Of a stretch of 35,407 nucleotides of DNA, positions 1-7,397 are shown one piece after another. Position numbers and translations under genes: made by a program. The notes beneath the pieces were generated by a model. The model saw only the letters and a list, made by a program, of their open reading frames with translations, had not been told where the DNA came from and ran no database searches. Position 1 is the first letter of the stretch. Each line of letters starts with the position of its first letter. The stretch is from Euryarchaeota archaeon UBA549. GTDB lineage: Archaea; Thermoplasmatota; Poseidoniia; Poseidoniales; Poseidoniaceae. The DNA is taken from positions 1-35,407 of the forward strand of contig DAGF01000044.1 of the NCBI GenBank assembly GCA_002495645.1, read 5' to 3'.

Positions 1-2
1 CC

Positions 3-44
3 ATCCATCCAAAGCAAACTCGCCTTGCGGGGGTGGTTGAATGA
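3..44 (+). CDS. pntAA: NAD(P) transhydrogenase subunit alpha part 1, C-terminal end only
   Basis: The first 44 bases hold an open frame that enters from the left edge and ends at a TGA overlapping the ATG of the next gene by four bases (ATGA). Its last residues, IHPKQTRLAGVVE, resemble the 'VHPAVRxRL' tail seen at the C-terminus of PntAA proteins, and the neighbours are the other two transhydrogenase subunits in the usual order pntAA-pntAB-pntB. PntAA is the soluble NAD(H)-binding subunit. Only about 13 codons are present, so the call depends on context; another frame here (ending at 40) also stays open and cannot be fully excluded. Confidence 0.55.
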   Translation: MHPKQTRLAGVVE

Positions 45-352
45 TTACTGAAGCTTCTCTGATTGCTAACTTGACGTTGTTTATGCTCGCCATTTTCCTT
101 GGCTTTGAACTCATTACCAAGGTTCCTGCCACCCTCCACACCCCGCTCATGAGCGGGGCAAACGCCATTTCAGGTATTAGCGTCGTCGGTGCTCTCCTTG
201 GCGCCAATGTCGCCTATCAGGGTGGCGACACCCTCGTATCTGGGCTGTTGGCCTTTTTCGCCTTGGTCCTAGCGATGATCAACGTGGTCGGAGGATTCGC
301 CGTCACCAACCGCATGCTGAACATGATTGCCGGCAAGAACAGGAGGGCTTGA
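41..352 (+). CDS. pntAB: NAD(P) transhydrogenase subunit alpha part 2 (membrane subunit)
   Basis: This 103-residue protein is the small membrane component of proton-translocating NAD(P) transhydrogenase, which couples hydride transfer from NADH to NADP+ to proton flow across the membrane. Three hydrophobic helices are visible (about residues 6-26, 40-58 and 63-90). The conserved segment around residues 25-45, containing KVPATLHTPLMSGANAISGI, is diagnostic for the family. Length matches stand-alone PntAB proteins of three-subunit enzymes. The ATG overlaps the stop of the preceding frame, and the stop TGA lies one base before the pntB start codon, so the three genes look translationally coupled. 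Split alpha subunits are common in bacteria and occur in some archaea. Confidence 0.93.
   Translation: MITEASLIANLTLFMLAIFLGFELITKVPATLHTPLMSGANAISGISVVGALLGANVAYQGGDTLVSGLLAFFALVLAMINVVGGFAVTNRMLNMIAGKNRRA
341..346 (+). promoter_or_regulatory. Shine-Dalgarno site of pntB
   Basis: AGGAGG lies inside the last codons of pntAB, seven bases before the ATG at 354. It decides the pntB start in favour of 354 over a TTG 27 bases upstream that would stay in frame. Confidence 0.8.
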
Positions 353-353
353 G

Positions 354-1775
354 ATGGAAGCATGGATACCCCTTGGCTACTTGCTCTCGGCTGCTTTGTT
401 CATCTTCGGGCTGAAGAAACTGGGCCACCCTCGAACGGCACCTCGTGGCAACCAATACGGAGCTATGGGTATGCTGGTCGCTGTCATCACCACCATCGTC
501 GACATGCAACTTTCCGCTGGTGGCATGAACTGGGAATTGATCGTCGCTGGACTTCTGGTCGGTTCAATCATCGGCATCATCATGGCCGTCAAGGTTGAGA
601 TGACGGGAATGCCCGAACTCGTTGCGTTGTTCAACGGCTTCGGCGGAGCCGCATCGGCTTTGGTAGCCCTTTCTGAGACGTGGAAGTACATTGAAGACCC
701 AACCATGGCCTTGCCGACTGGATTGACGCTTCAAGTCATCATGGTGGCCGCTGGTTTGTCCGCCTTGGTTGGATGGATGACCTTGACCGGTTCTATCCTC
801 GCCATGTTCAAGTTGAAGGGTGGCGTTGAAATCCTCGGAAAGTGGTTCAGCACGCCCACATGGGGACCTGCTTGGCTTAACCCAGTCAAGGTCGCACTGA
901 CCTTGGGCGTCCTGGCCTTAATCGTCTTGTCCATCAACGACCCTACCAACACCGACTATCTCTGGGCCATCATCGGTATTTCTTGCCTGCTTGGTATCGT
1001 CTTGGTTCTCCCGATTGGTGGTGCAGACATGCCGGTTGTCGTTTCGTTGCTCAACTCCCTTTCGGGAATTGCAGCAGCCTTTACGGGCTTCATTATCAGC
1101 AATCCTGTTCTTATCGTCGCAGGTTCACTGGTCGGTGCTTCCGGTTTGATCTTGACCTTCATCATGTGTAAAGCCATGAACCGAACGCTACCTGATGTTT
1201 TGTTCAAATCCTTTGGTGGCAGCACCAAAGAACAGGTCACTCGCACCAAGGTTGGTTCCGACCCCGACGAAGTGGCCATGATGGTGGACGGGGCACAGAA
1301 AGTCATCATCGTTCCAGGCTACGGTATGGCTGTATCACAATGCCAGCACCAGGTCAAGGAATTTGCTGATTTGATTGCCGAGAAGTTTGACACCGAAGTC
1401 AAGTATGCTATTCACCCGGTGGCGGGTCGGATGCCCGGGCACATGAACGTCTTGCTTGCTGAAGCCAACGTACCCTACGAGCAACTCATCGAGATGGACG
1501 AAATCAACCCAGAATTCCCCGAGTGCGATGTTGCCGTCATCATTGGAGCGAACGATACGTGCAACCCCGCTGCACGAACTGGTGAAGGCCCGCTGGCTGG
1601 CATGCCCATCATCGACGCCGACCAGGCCCGCACCGTGGTGATCATCAAGCGTTCACTCTCCGTTGGCTACGCTGGTGTTGACAATGACTTGTTTTACATG
1701 GACAAGACCATGATGCTCTTTGGAGACGGCAAGGCCATGATGACCGGTTTGAACAACGCCATCAAGGAGATTTGA
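354..1775 (+). CDS. pntB: NAD(P) transhydrogenase subunit beta
   Basis: A 473-residue PntB. The first two thirds carry about eight or nine hydrophobic helices that build the proton channel together with PntAB. The C-terminal domain (about residues 300-473) is the NADP(H)-binding domain III, with the Rossmann-like motif GYGMAVSQCQHQV starting near residue 322, the HPVAGRMPGHMNVLLAEA stretch, and the KRSLSVGYAGVDNDLF motif close to the end. Full family length, with no broken motif seen. The start is set by AGGAGG seven bases upstream. The stop overlaps the ATG of the next gene (TGATG), so a shared transcript is very likely. Confidence 0.96.
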   Translation: MEAWIPLGYLLSAALFIFGLKKLGHPRTAPRGNQYGAMGMLVAVITTIVDMQLSAGGMNWELIVAGLLVGSIIGIIMAVKVEMTGMPELVALFNGFGGAASALVALSETWKYIEDPTMALPTGLTLQVIMVAAGLSALVGWMTLTGSILAMFKLKGGVEILGKWFSTPTWGPAWLNPVKVALTLGVLALIVLSINDPTNTDYLWAIIGISCLLGIVLVLPIGGADMPVVVSLLNSLSGIAAAFTGFIISNPVLIVAGSLVGASGLILTFIMCKAMNRTLPDVLFKSFGGSTKEQVTRTKVGSDPDEVAMMVDGAQKVIIVPGYGMAVSQCQHQVKEFADLIAEKFDTEVKYAIHPVAGRMPGHMNVLLAEANVPYEQLIEMDEINPEFPECDVAVIIGANDTCNPAARTGEGPLAGMPIIDADQARTVVIIKRSLSVGYAGVDNDLFYMDKTMMLFGDGKAMMTGLNNAIKEI

Positions 1776-2803
1776 TGGCACCAAAAGCCTCCGGTGATGA
1801 AGCAACATTCAAAGAGCGGGGCCAAGTGGAAAAAACAGGTGAGTTCATGCGACGCAACTTCCGAAACATCACCCTCATGAGCATTCTCACGCTCATGCTC
1901 GTTGCACCGGTTCTTGGAAACCCCAACGGGCCACCATGGGATAACGGCGGTAATCTTGTCATTGAGACTGGATGCACCTGCCACGGTGGTGGTGCACCCT
2001 CCACCGAAGTGGTGGTCTCGGTCTCCGGTGTTCCACGAGCCTACAACGTGAGCGAAACCTACGAGTTCGTCATCACCTTGCAACACGCTTCCAACGACGG
2101 CGGCGGCTTCCTGTTTTGGGATGGCGATATTGGAACACTCATTGCAGGCGAAGGCAGCCAGACCGTAGCCGACAAGCCCGGAGCACTCTCCCAATCCGAA
2201 CCAGGCAACAACTGGGCCGTCCAGTGGACTGCTCCTTCTGAAGACGCAGGACCTGCAAACTTCCAACTGGTTGGAAATGCTGTCAACGGGAACGGAAACT
2301 TTGACGAGGGCGATAAGTGGAACATTTTGACCTTCACCATCAGTGCACCTGGGGCAACTGAAATCGCCACCGACGAAGATGTCGCCCTTCGAACCATCAG
2401 CGTTGGTGATTATGACTCCCTGTTCGTGGCCGAGGAAGACCCCGAAGCCGTTGAGGCTGAACGCCAAGAAGGCATTGCCCACGACTTCTTCACCAACGGG
2501 AACCTCTACTACTGGACCACGCTTTCCCTCATCATCGTCGCAGCCGTCATCCAAGGTGAATTCTACGAACGTCGATTTGGCGGGGGACCAACTCACCTCG
2601 ACAAGAGTCTGGCCGTCCCACAAGGCTTGCGCCGCGGCGTCCTTGCAGCGGGATTGGCGGTGTTGTTCGCTTATCTCGTGGACAGTGGTCAGCCGTGGGG
2701 CTATGCTCTGGTCGCAGGTATGCTCACGCTTTGGGCGATTTACGGCGTCTACAGAACCATCGTTCAAGCACGAGCACCTAAGCAATACACAGACCTTGTT
2801 TGA
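1775..2803 (+). CDS. Secreted, membrane-anchored choice-of-anchor-V-like protein with CxCH motif
   Basis: About 342 residues. A charged N-terminus of about 24 residues precedes a hydrophobic signal-like segment (SILTLMLVAPVLGNP). The mature part opens with ETGCTCHGGGAP and then a beta-rich domain of about 130 residues, which resembles the 'choice-of-anchor V' domain, a surface domain that usually opens with a CxxCHGG heme-type motif. Here the spacing is CxCH, so ordinary c-type heme attachment is doubtful. Three C-terminal hydrophobic segments follow (about residues 250-270, 290-305 and 311-330), so the domain is probably displayed outside the membrane. The start at 1775 overlaps the pntB stop and follows AAGGAGA; an ATG at 1847, just before the signal segment and with AGGTGA close upstream, is the main alternative. 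Role in the transhydrogenase operon is unknown. Confidence 0.7.
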   Translation: MAPKASGDEATFKERGQVEKTGEFMRRNFRNITLMSILTLMLVAPVLGNPNGPPWDNGGNLVIETGCTCHGGGAPSTEVVVSVSGVPRAYNVSETYEFVITLQHASNDGGGFLFWDGDIGTLIAGEGSQTVADKPGALSQSEPGNNWAVQWTAPSEDAGPANFQLVGNAVNGNGNFDEGDKWNILTFTISAPGATEIATDEDVALRTISVGDYDSLFVAEEDPEAVEAERQEGIAHDFFTNGNLYYWTTLSLIIVAAVIQGEFYERRFGGGPTHLDKSLAVPQGLRRGVLAAGLAVLFAYLVDSGQPWGYALVAGMLTLWAIYGVYRTIVQARAPKQYTDLV

Positions 2804-2813
2804 GTGAAAGCGC

Positions 2814-4088
2814 ATGTCCGTTCTTCTGGAACATGACAAACAACGCTCCGTCCAATCTCACTTGGATGAGTTAACGTGGCGCACAACGCTCGTTTTTGCC
2901 TCCATCTCATTGCTCACCCTTGCATGGTCGTTCACTGTTGATGAATTTCTTGAAACAATTCTGACCACGCTCAAACCGTGTGTTGGCGATTGTTTGAATG
3001 TGTACGACCCTGCCCAGTGGAGTGCTGTCCGGTGGCTCACGTGTTTGCTCTTAGGCATCTTCTCCACCATTCCGCTTATCCTCTTCCAAGTGTTGCAATT
3101 TTCCAAACCCGGCTTGTTAGCCTCTGAGTACAGGGCGTTCAACAGGTGGCTCATTCTCACAACACTTGTTTTGATTGCAGGAGCCTTCTTTCTGGTCCAG
3201 GAAGGTTTGCCTCGTCTCTACCAAATTGGATTTGAGCAGCACCAACAGGCAGGATTGGCGCCACAATACAGTGCAGTGGACATGTTGTTGGTAGCCGCCT
3301 ACTGCATCTGGGCGTTCTTGGTGGTCGTTGCGACATGGAACGCCATCGCCATGATGGGGGCGTTTGGCGTATTGAATGTACAAACTGCAGATTACTGGCG
3401 CCTCCGCCTCTACGGTGTAGGCAGCCTGATGTTGACGTTGAGTATACCCGAACATGCAGCATCGATGCTCTTGCCACTGCTGGCCACGTATTGGACAAGC
3501 AGTGAACTCATTGGCCATCGTTGGTTCACCAAAACACTCGCTGTCCATGGCGTACCCTCGGTTCGTTTGGATGGAGAAGGGCGCCGCCGAAGGGTGGCTA
3601 TGGTCGACTGCTCATGTGAGGGTGCGAACACACATTATGGGCATGCTCAAGTCAAGGGATGTTCGACAGTGGATGTTATCAGCCTCTGTACAGATACATA
3701 TAGCCGGAGCAAACTGCTCGAGCATGTCATTCAATCAAGAATCACCGATGTCGTCATCACCGGGTGCGACGGAAGTCCTTGTTCATCGGCCTTCCATGCC
3801 AACATGGACAAACTCGAGGTGGCTGTCCATGGATTGAATCTCATGAGTTTGCAGAACATCCGGGTTCTTTCTCCCCACCCTGAATTGGATGTTCAGTTAG
3901 CGTTCGCCACCATACCCTCACTGTTTCCCCCAAATGTCAGCGAAACGCTGTTGCTCAATTTGATAGAGGACAAGAATTGGCTGAGAGAAGACGTTCAGAT
4001 GCTCAAATTAGACGACACCACCACATGGGGATTGTACCGTTCTGCGAACGATATCGTGATTCCTGCATGCCGAACAACAGGGTTGTGA
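2814..4088 (+). CDS. TatC-like protein fused to an FlpD/MvhD-like iron-sulphur domain
   Basis: A 424-residue two-part protein. Residues 1-240 look like TatC, the twin-arginine translocase receptor. HLDELTWR at 16-23 matches the family HLxELRxR motif, FSKPGLLASE at 96-105 matches FxxPGLxxxE, and about six hydrophobic segments follow the TatC pattern. Residues 258-365 form a soluble domain with Cys266, Cys268, Cys283, Cys292, Cys318 and Cys323. The CxC element, the single Cys after a beta strand (VISLC) and GCDGSPC (Cys-x4-Cys) mirror FlpD/MvhD, the [2Fe-2S] delta subunit of F420-non-reducing hydrogenase. TatC proteins normally end near residue 250 with the C-terminus in the cytoplasm, so the extra domain would be cytoplasmic. 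It starts 10 bases after the preceding gene. TatC assignment is firm; the FlpD match is from motif spacing only. Confidence 0.8.
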   Translation: MSVLLEHDKQRSVQSHLDELTWRTTLVFASISLLTLAWSFTVDEFLETILTTLKPCVGDCLNVYDPAQWSAVRWLTCLLLGIFSTIPLILFQVLQFSKPGLLASEYRAFNRWLILTTLVLIAGAFFLVQEGLPRLYQIGFEQHQQAGLAPQYSAVDMLLVAAYCIWAFLVVVATWNAIAMMGAFGVLNVQTADYWRLRLYGVGSLMLTLSIPEHAASMLLPLLATYWTSSELIGHRWFTKTLAVHGVPSVRLDGEGRRRRVAMVDCSCEGANTHYGHAQVKGCSTVDVISLCTDTYSRSKLLEHVIQSRITDVVITGCDGSPCSSAFHANMDKLEVAVHGLNLMSLQNIRVLSPHPELDVQLAFATIPSLFPPNVSETLLLNLIEDKNWLREDVQMLKLDDTTTWGLYRSANDIVIPACRTTGL

Positions 4089-4133
4089 ACAACACGAAAA
4101 AACTCAACATGGACGGCCAAGGTTCAAACGGAG

Positions 4134-6269
4134 ATGCTGAGAGTCCAAGGCATGAAGCGGACGCTGGCGGGGCTTATCGCCTTGGTCTTCTTATCGTCTG
4201 CAGCATGGACGTTCCTCAACGAATCGGTTGTTGAAGACTGGCTGGTTGGGCAGTTGGTCATCGAACAAAATGATACGATTGAAATTATTCCGCTTCAAAC
4301 CGAAGAGCGGTGGTTTGTAGTCGTTGTTGATTTTGAAGCATCACCGGCGAGTAATGGATGGGGCCCAACAGAGGCTGAGACGCTGATGGAACAAGCGGTT
4401 GTTCCTTACATTGAACAGATGTCTGGAAATGTTTCCAAGCTCGACATCACCCTCCACCCAGAAGTCGTTCGTGCCTCAAAGATCGTTGCCCAGTATGGCA
4501 GTGATGTAAACGGGAAAGACACAGGTTCCGATGGTTCATTCCTTCCCGCAGAATTGGCAGAAGAAGCCGTTGCAAGCGTTCGAAATGACGTGAATTGGTC
4601 GAAATTTGATTTGAACGGCGACGACCGTGTGGACCGTTTCCTCATCCTTCACACCACAAAAGGACAAGAAGAAAATCCAGCCATTGAAAACCGTATTTGG
4701 AGTCATTTTACGCAATTTGATACGGCGATTTCATTGCCGAATTCAATGTCGATAGAACACTACACCATGGCCAGCTTGCAGACCGGCTCAAGCGGCGTGG
4801 GCACGATGATTCACGAAATGCTCCACCAGATGGGAGCCGTTGATCTCTATCCTGTACATGATGAAGTGGGCTTCCAGGCATGGAAAGGACCAGGTGACTG
4901 GGATATCATGGCCAGCGGAAACTGGAACGGTGGCGGTCGTTGGCCAGCCATGCCAACGGGGGCCAACATGGAATTGCTGCGTCCAGAACGCATTGAAACG
5001 CTTGATTTGGAATGGCCGTCCACCGCCTCAGCCCCCTGTATTGGTCCAAGTATCCTCATGGAAGGCATCACTGAAGGTGGGCATGTGCTGAAAATTCCAA
5101 TCAACGACAATGAATCCGTGTTCATTGAACATCGTTCGGATTCCGGATACGACAGCCGCCTACCTGGACACGGCATCCTCGTCTCTTACCAGGATTTGAG
5201 CGTAGGTGATTTTGAGCGAAATGAAGTGAACACAAACCCTCACCAACCATGGTTGAAAGTCATAGAGGCGGACAACGGCGATGATTTGGTGAGCGGCGCT
5301 AATCAAGGCGAGGAAAGTGACCTCTTCCGCAATGGCACCTCCTTCGGAGCACACGGCGTTGAAATCCGCTCCCATGACGGGATCCTCGTTCCATGGACGG
5401 CCACGGTACATGGGGAAGAGAATCTCAGCGTTTCCTTTTCTGCAGAATCTTGCACACCGCCGTTTGAACTGGACCTAGCAGACCACGGAGCAACCCTTCT
5501 GCGGAACGAACACATCTCGATTGATCTTTCAGGAGCTACCTCCGATTGTGCGAGTTCCCTCACCTCTTCCGATGGGCGTGGCGTCGCCCTTGTGCAAGAT
5601 GAACAAGGAGCAAGGTTGCAATTTTCTCGAAATGGAACAGCGAATTCCTTCGTCAAAATTGAAGGCACCATAACGTGTTCTGGACACACCATCAATTTGG
5701 AATATTCAGTTTTCATCATGAACAGGATACCTGTTGAATCAACGTTTGAAGCGATTGTTCACCCAGCAAGTTCAACCGTCTTGGATGTCCCGCTCAATTC
5801 AGTTGGAGGAGATGAACAACGTCTCTCTGTTCACCTTGACGGCCCCCTCTCCCGAGTCGCATCCGGCCCATCCAGTGTGGTGTTGAGCGACGATTCGACC
5901 TACCTGCTAACCATTGAACCAAACGGACTTCTCACTGAGAACATGCTGGTGTACGGTTCAATAGAACTGATGACTGACGAAGGCATGCTTTGGACGATTG
6001 ATGTAGCCCTTGAAGCAACCAGTACCCAAGACACTTGGTCCAGCCCGTGGACACAACCAGGGCGAGTCATCGGCTTGATGTTGACCATCGTGGGCCTGTC
6101 TGCGCTCACATCGGCATGGCCCAGAAAACCTCCCACTCAAGACACAGCGCAAGCAAATGCGACGCTCATTGAGGCAGGAGTTCCCGTGCCAGCAGAAACG
6201 GATGCATGGGGCCGACAGATTGACCAGTTGGATTCATCCGAATCGTTGGATGTTGAGGAAGGAATGTGA
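4134..6269 (+). CDS. Secreted M6-family (immune inhibitor A-like) metalloprotease
   Basis: A 711-residue exported zinc protease. The N-terminus has a signal-like helix (MKRTLAGLIALVFLSSAAW). The catalytic motif HEMLHQMGAVDLY lies at residues 227-239, with His227, Glu228 and His231 as the HExxH core and Asp237 as a likely further ligand. The downstream GDWDIMASGNWNGGG segment is the Met-turn region typical of M6 peptidases. An acidic DLNGDDRVD stretch at about 160 is a likely calcium site. Beta-rich domains fill residues 300-640, and a single C-terminal helix (about 651-670) followed by a hydrophilic tail suggests surface anchoring. The ATG at 4152, directly before the signal peptide, is an equally good start. 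It probably degrades external protein. Its 3' end overlaps endA by 36 bases, tail to tail. Confidence 0.87.
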   Translation: MLRVQGMKRTLAGLIALVFLSSAAWTFLNESVVEDWLVGQLVIEQNDTIEIIPLQTEERWFVVVVDFEASPASNGWGPTEAETLMEQAVVPYIEQMSGNVSKLDITLHPEVVRASKIVAQYGSDVNGKDTGSDGSFLPAELAEEAVASVRNDVNWSKFDLNGDDRVDRFLILHTTKGQEENPAIENRIWSHFTQFDTAISLPNSMSIEHYTMASLQTGSSGVGTMIHEMLHQMGAVDLYPVHDEVGFQAWKGPGDWDIMASGNWNGGGRWPAMPTGANMELLRPERIETLDLEWPSTASAPCIGPSILMEGITEGGHVLKIPINDNESVFIEHRSDSGYDSRLPGHGILVSYQDLSVGDFERNEVNTNPHQPWLKVIEADNGDDLVSGANQGEESDLFRNGTSFGAHGVEIRSHDGILVPWTATVHGEENLSVSFSAESCTPPFELDLADHGATLLRNEHISIDLSGATSDCASSLTSSDGRGVALVQDEQGARLQFSRNGTANSFVKIEGTITCSGHTINLEYSVFIMNRIPVESTFEAIVHPASSTVLDVPLNSVGGDEQRLSVHLDGPLSRVASGPSSVVLSDDSTYLLTIEPNGLLTENMLVYGSIELMTDEGMLWTIDVALEATSTQDTWSSPWTQPGRVIGLMLTIVGLSALTSAWPRKPPTQDTAQANATLIEAGVPVPAETDAWGRQIDQLDSSESLDVEEGM

Positions 6270-7331
6270 ATCGCCAAATTGCTGTGCACAAATCCATCGC
6301 TTGTTGACGCCCTCAGCCAGGCGGACGGCCAAACACACCTCTTCCCAATTTGTTGGAGCATCTCTTTCGGGTTGAACCAGCCACGGTGCATGGGCGACTT
6401 CAATCCCCTCTTCGTAAGCCCGCCAGCGACACCCGTACTTGAAACCTGGACGAAGCAAGAGCCCTTTTGAGAGGAGTTCTCCGTAGAGGTCATCCTCAGG
6501 TCGCTCATCACTCATGATGGCTCTGTATTCTTCACCTCGCAGGTAACGCCCGGAGAAGTGAGGCAAACCAATGGCAGGTAGAGGCCACGTTGAGTCGTGG
6601 CCTACAAAGTGACCGCCCTCGACAGGCGTCGCTTGACGGCATGCATCCCTCAACGACTTCATGTCCGATTCGCTCAAGTCTTCAATCAGAACATGTGAAC
6701 CCCTTGGTTGCGCCATTGAGAGGTGATAGATGGTGGTGTCAAATTCCTCGTCAATCACACATAATTCGGCAACATGTCCGATGGCCATGACATCGGTCAC
6801 CCACTGATGAAGTTCTTTCCAATCAAGTTCATCCTGAGTACGCTGCAATCGAACCTGACTGTAACCAGGATGGGAAGTCCAGGCTTCATGGCGTTCCCAG
6901 CGTATGGCCCATGTCTTGGTGGGAAGGGAGGGAAAACGCTCGGCTAAGTGAACAACTGGGACAACGCGTTCTCCTCCATTGCGCAGCACATCAAGGGCGA
7001 TGGTCCGCTTTGCGAGTTCTTCGTTGACCATCAGTTGCTGTTCAAACCAATCGGGACCACCGGGAAGTGGAACATGACGGTACCAATGACAGAACATGAC
7101 CTCTTCGCCACTCAGCAAAATCCCACCATCTGTTCGTTGGCCAAGTGCACTTTTATCGTGCAAGCGATGCGACAATGGTTCGGGAATAAACCACAGCCCA
7201 TTTCTGTTCACGGGTGGTTGAAGTGGTTGGTTTGGAGGTGCATTTGAGGTCCTTGCCGCTCCAATGGGGCGAGTGGTACGGGCACGAGGCGTGTATTTTC
7301 GCTCCCGACCTGCCATGATTTCCCGAGCCAT
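6234..7331 (-). CDS. endA: tRNA-splicing endonuclease (two-repeat EndA)
   Basis: A 365-residue protein from the ATG at 7331. The C-terminal half carries the EndA catalytic domain: LLRPGFKYGCRWRAYEEG with Tyr306, VAHAPWLVQP with His314, and AEGVNKRWICAQ with Lys344, the classical Tyr-His-Lys triad that cleaves at bulge-helix-bulge introns. The N-terminal half repeats the fold in degenerate form (GILLSGEEVMFCHWY aligned to GRYLRGEEYRAIMS), as in euryarchaeal homodimers made of tandem repeats. The open frame extends 92 codons further upstream, but that part runs into the divergent gene and looks non-coding. A second ATG at 7316 is possible. An archease gene about 2 kb away also belongs to tRNA processing. 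Confidence 0.88.
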   Translation of the reverse strand: MAREIMAGRERKYTPRARTTRPIGAARTSNAPPNQPLQPPVNRNGLWFIPEPLSHRLHDKSALGQRTDGGILLSGEEVMFCHWYRHVPLPGGPDWFEQQLMVNEELAKRTIALDVLRNGGERVVPVVHLAERFPSLPTKTWAIRWERHEAWTSHPGYSQVRLQRTQDELDWKELHQWVTDVMAIGHVAELCVIDEEFDTTIYHLSMAQPRGSHVLIEDLSESDMKSLRDACRQATPVEGGHFVGHDSTWPLPAIGLPHFSGRYLRGEEYRAIMSDERPEDDLYGELLSKGLLLRPGFKYGCRWRAYEEGIEVAHAPWLVQPERDAPTNWEEVCLAVRLAEGVNKRWICAQQFGDSHSFLNIQRFG

Positions 7332-7397
7332 CTTGTACTTTTGATTCCGTCGCTTGAAACCGATTGTCCTATGTGCTACCTCCCCAAGGGGACCATC
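7332..7397. promoter_or_regulatory. Divergent intergenic region between endA and the winged-helix gene
   Basis: These 66 bases separate two divergent genes and should hold both promoters. No convincing TATA box stands out; the AT-rich piece near 7335-7345 is the best candidate. A short inverted element, TCCCC-AA-GGGGA at 7381-7392, overlaps the likely ribosome-binding region of the plus-strand gene and might serve as an operator or hairpin. Confidence 0.35.

Noticed and set aside
1694..2839. 381-codon open frame on minus opposite the choice-of-anchor-V-like gene
   Set aside because: Antisense shadow; Cys-rich, low-complexity translation, no start signal and the plus-strand gene has clear signal and anchor segments.
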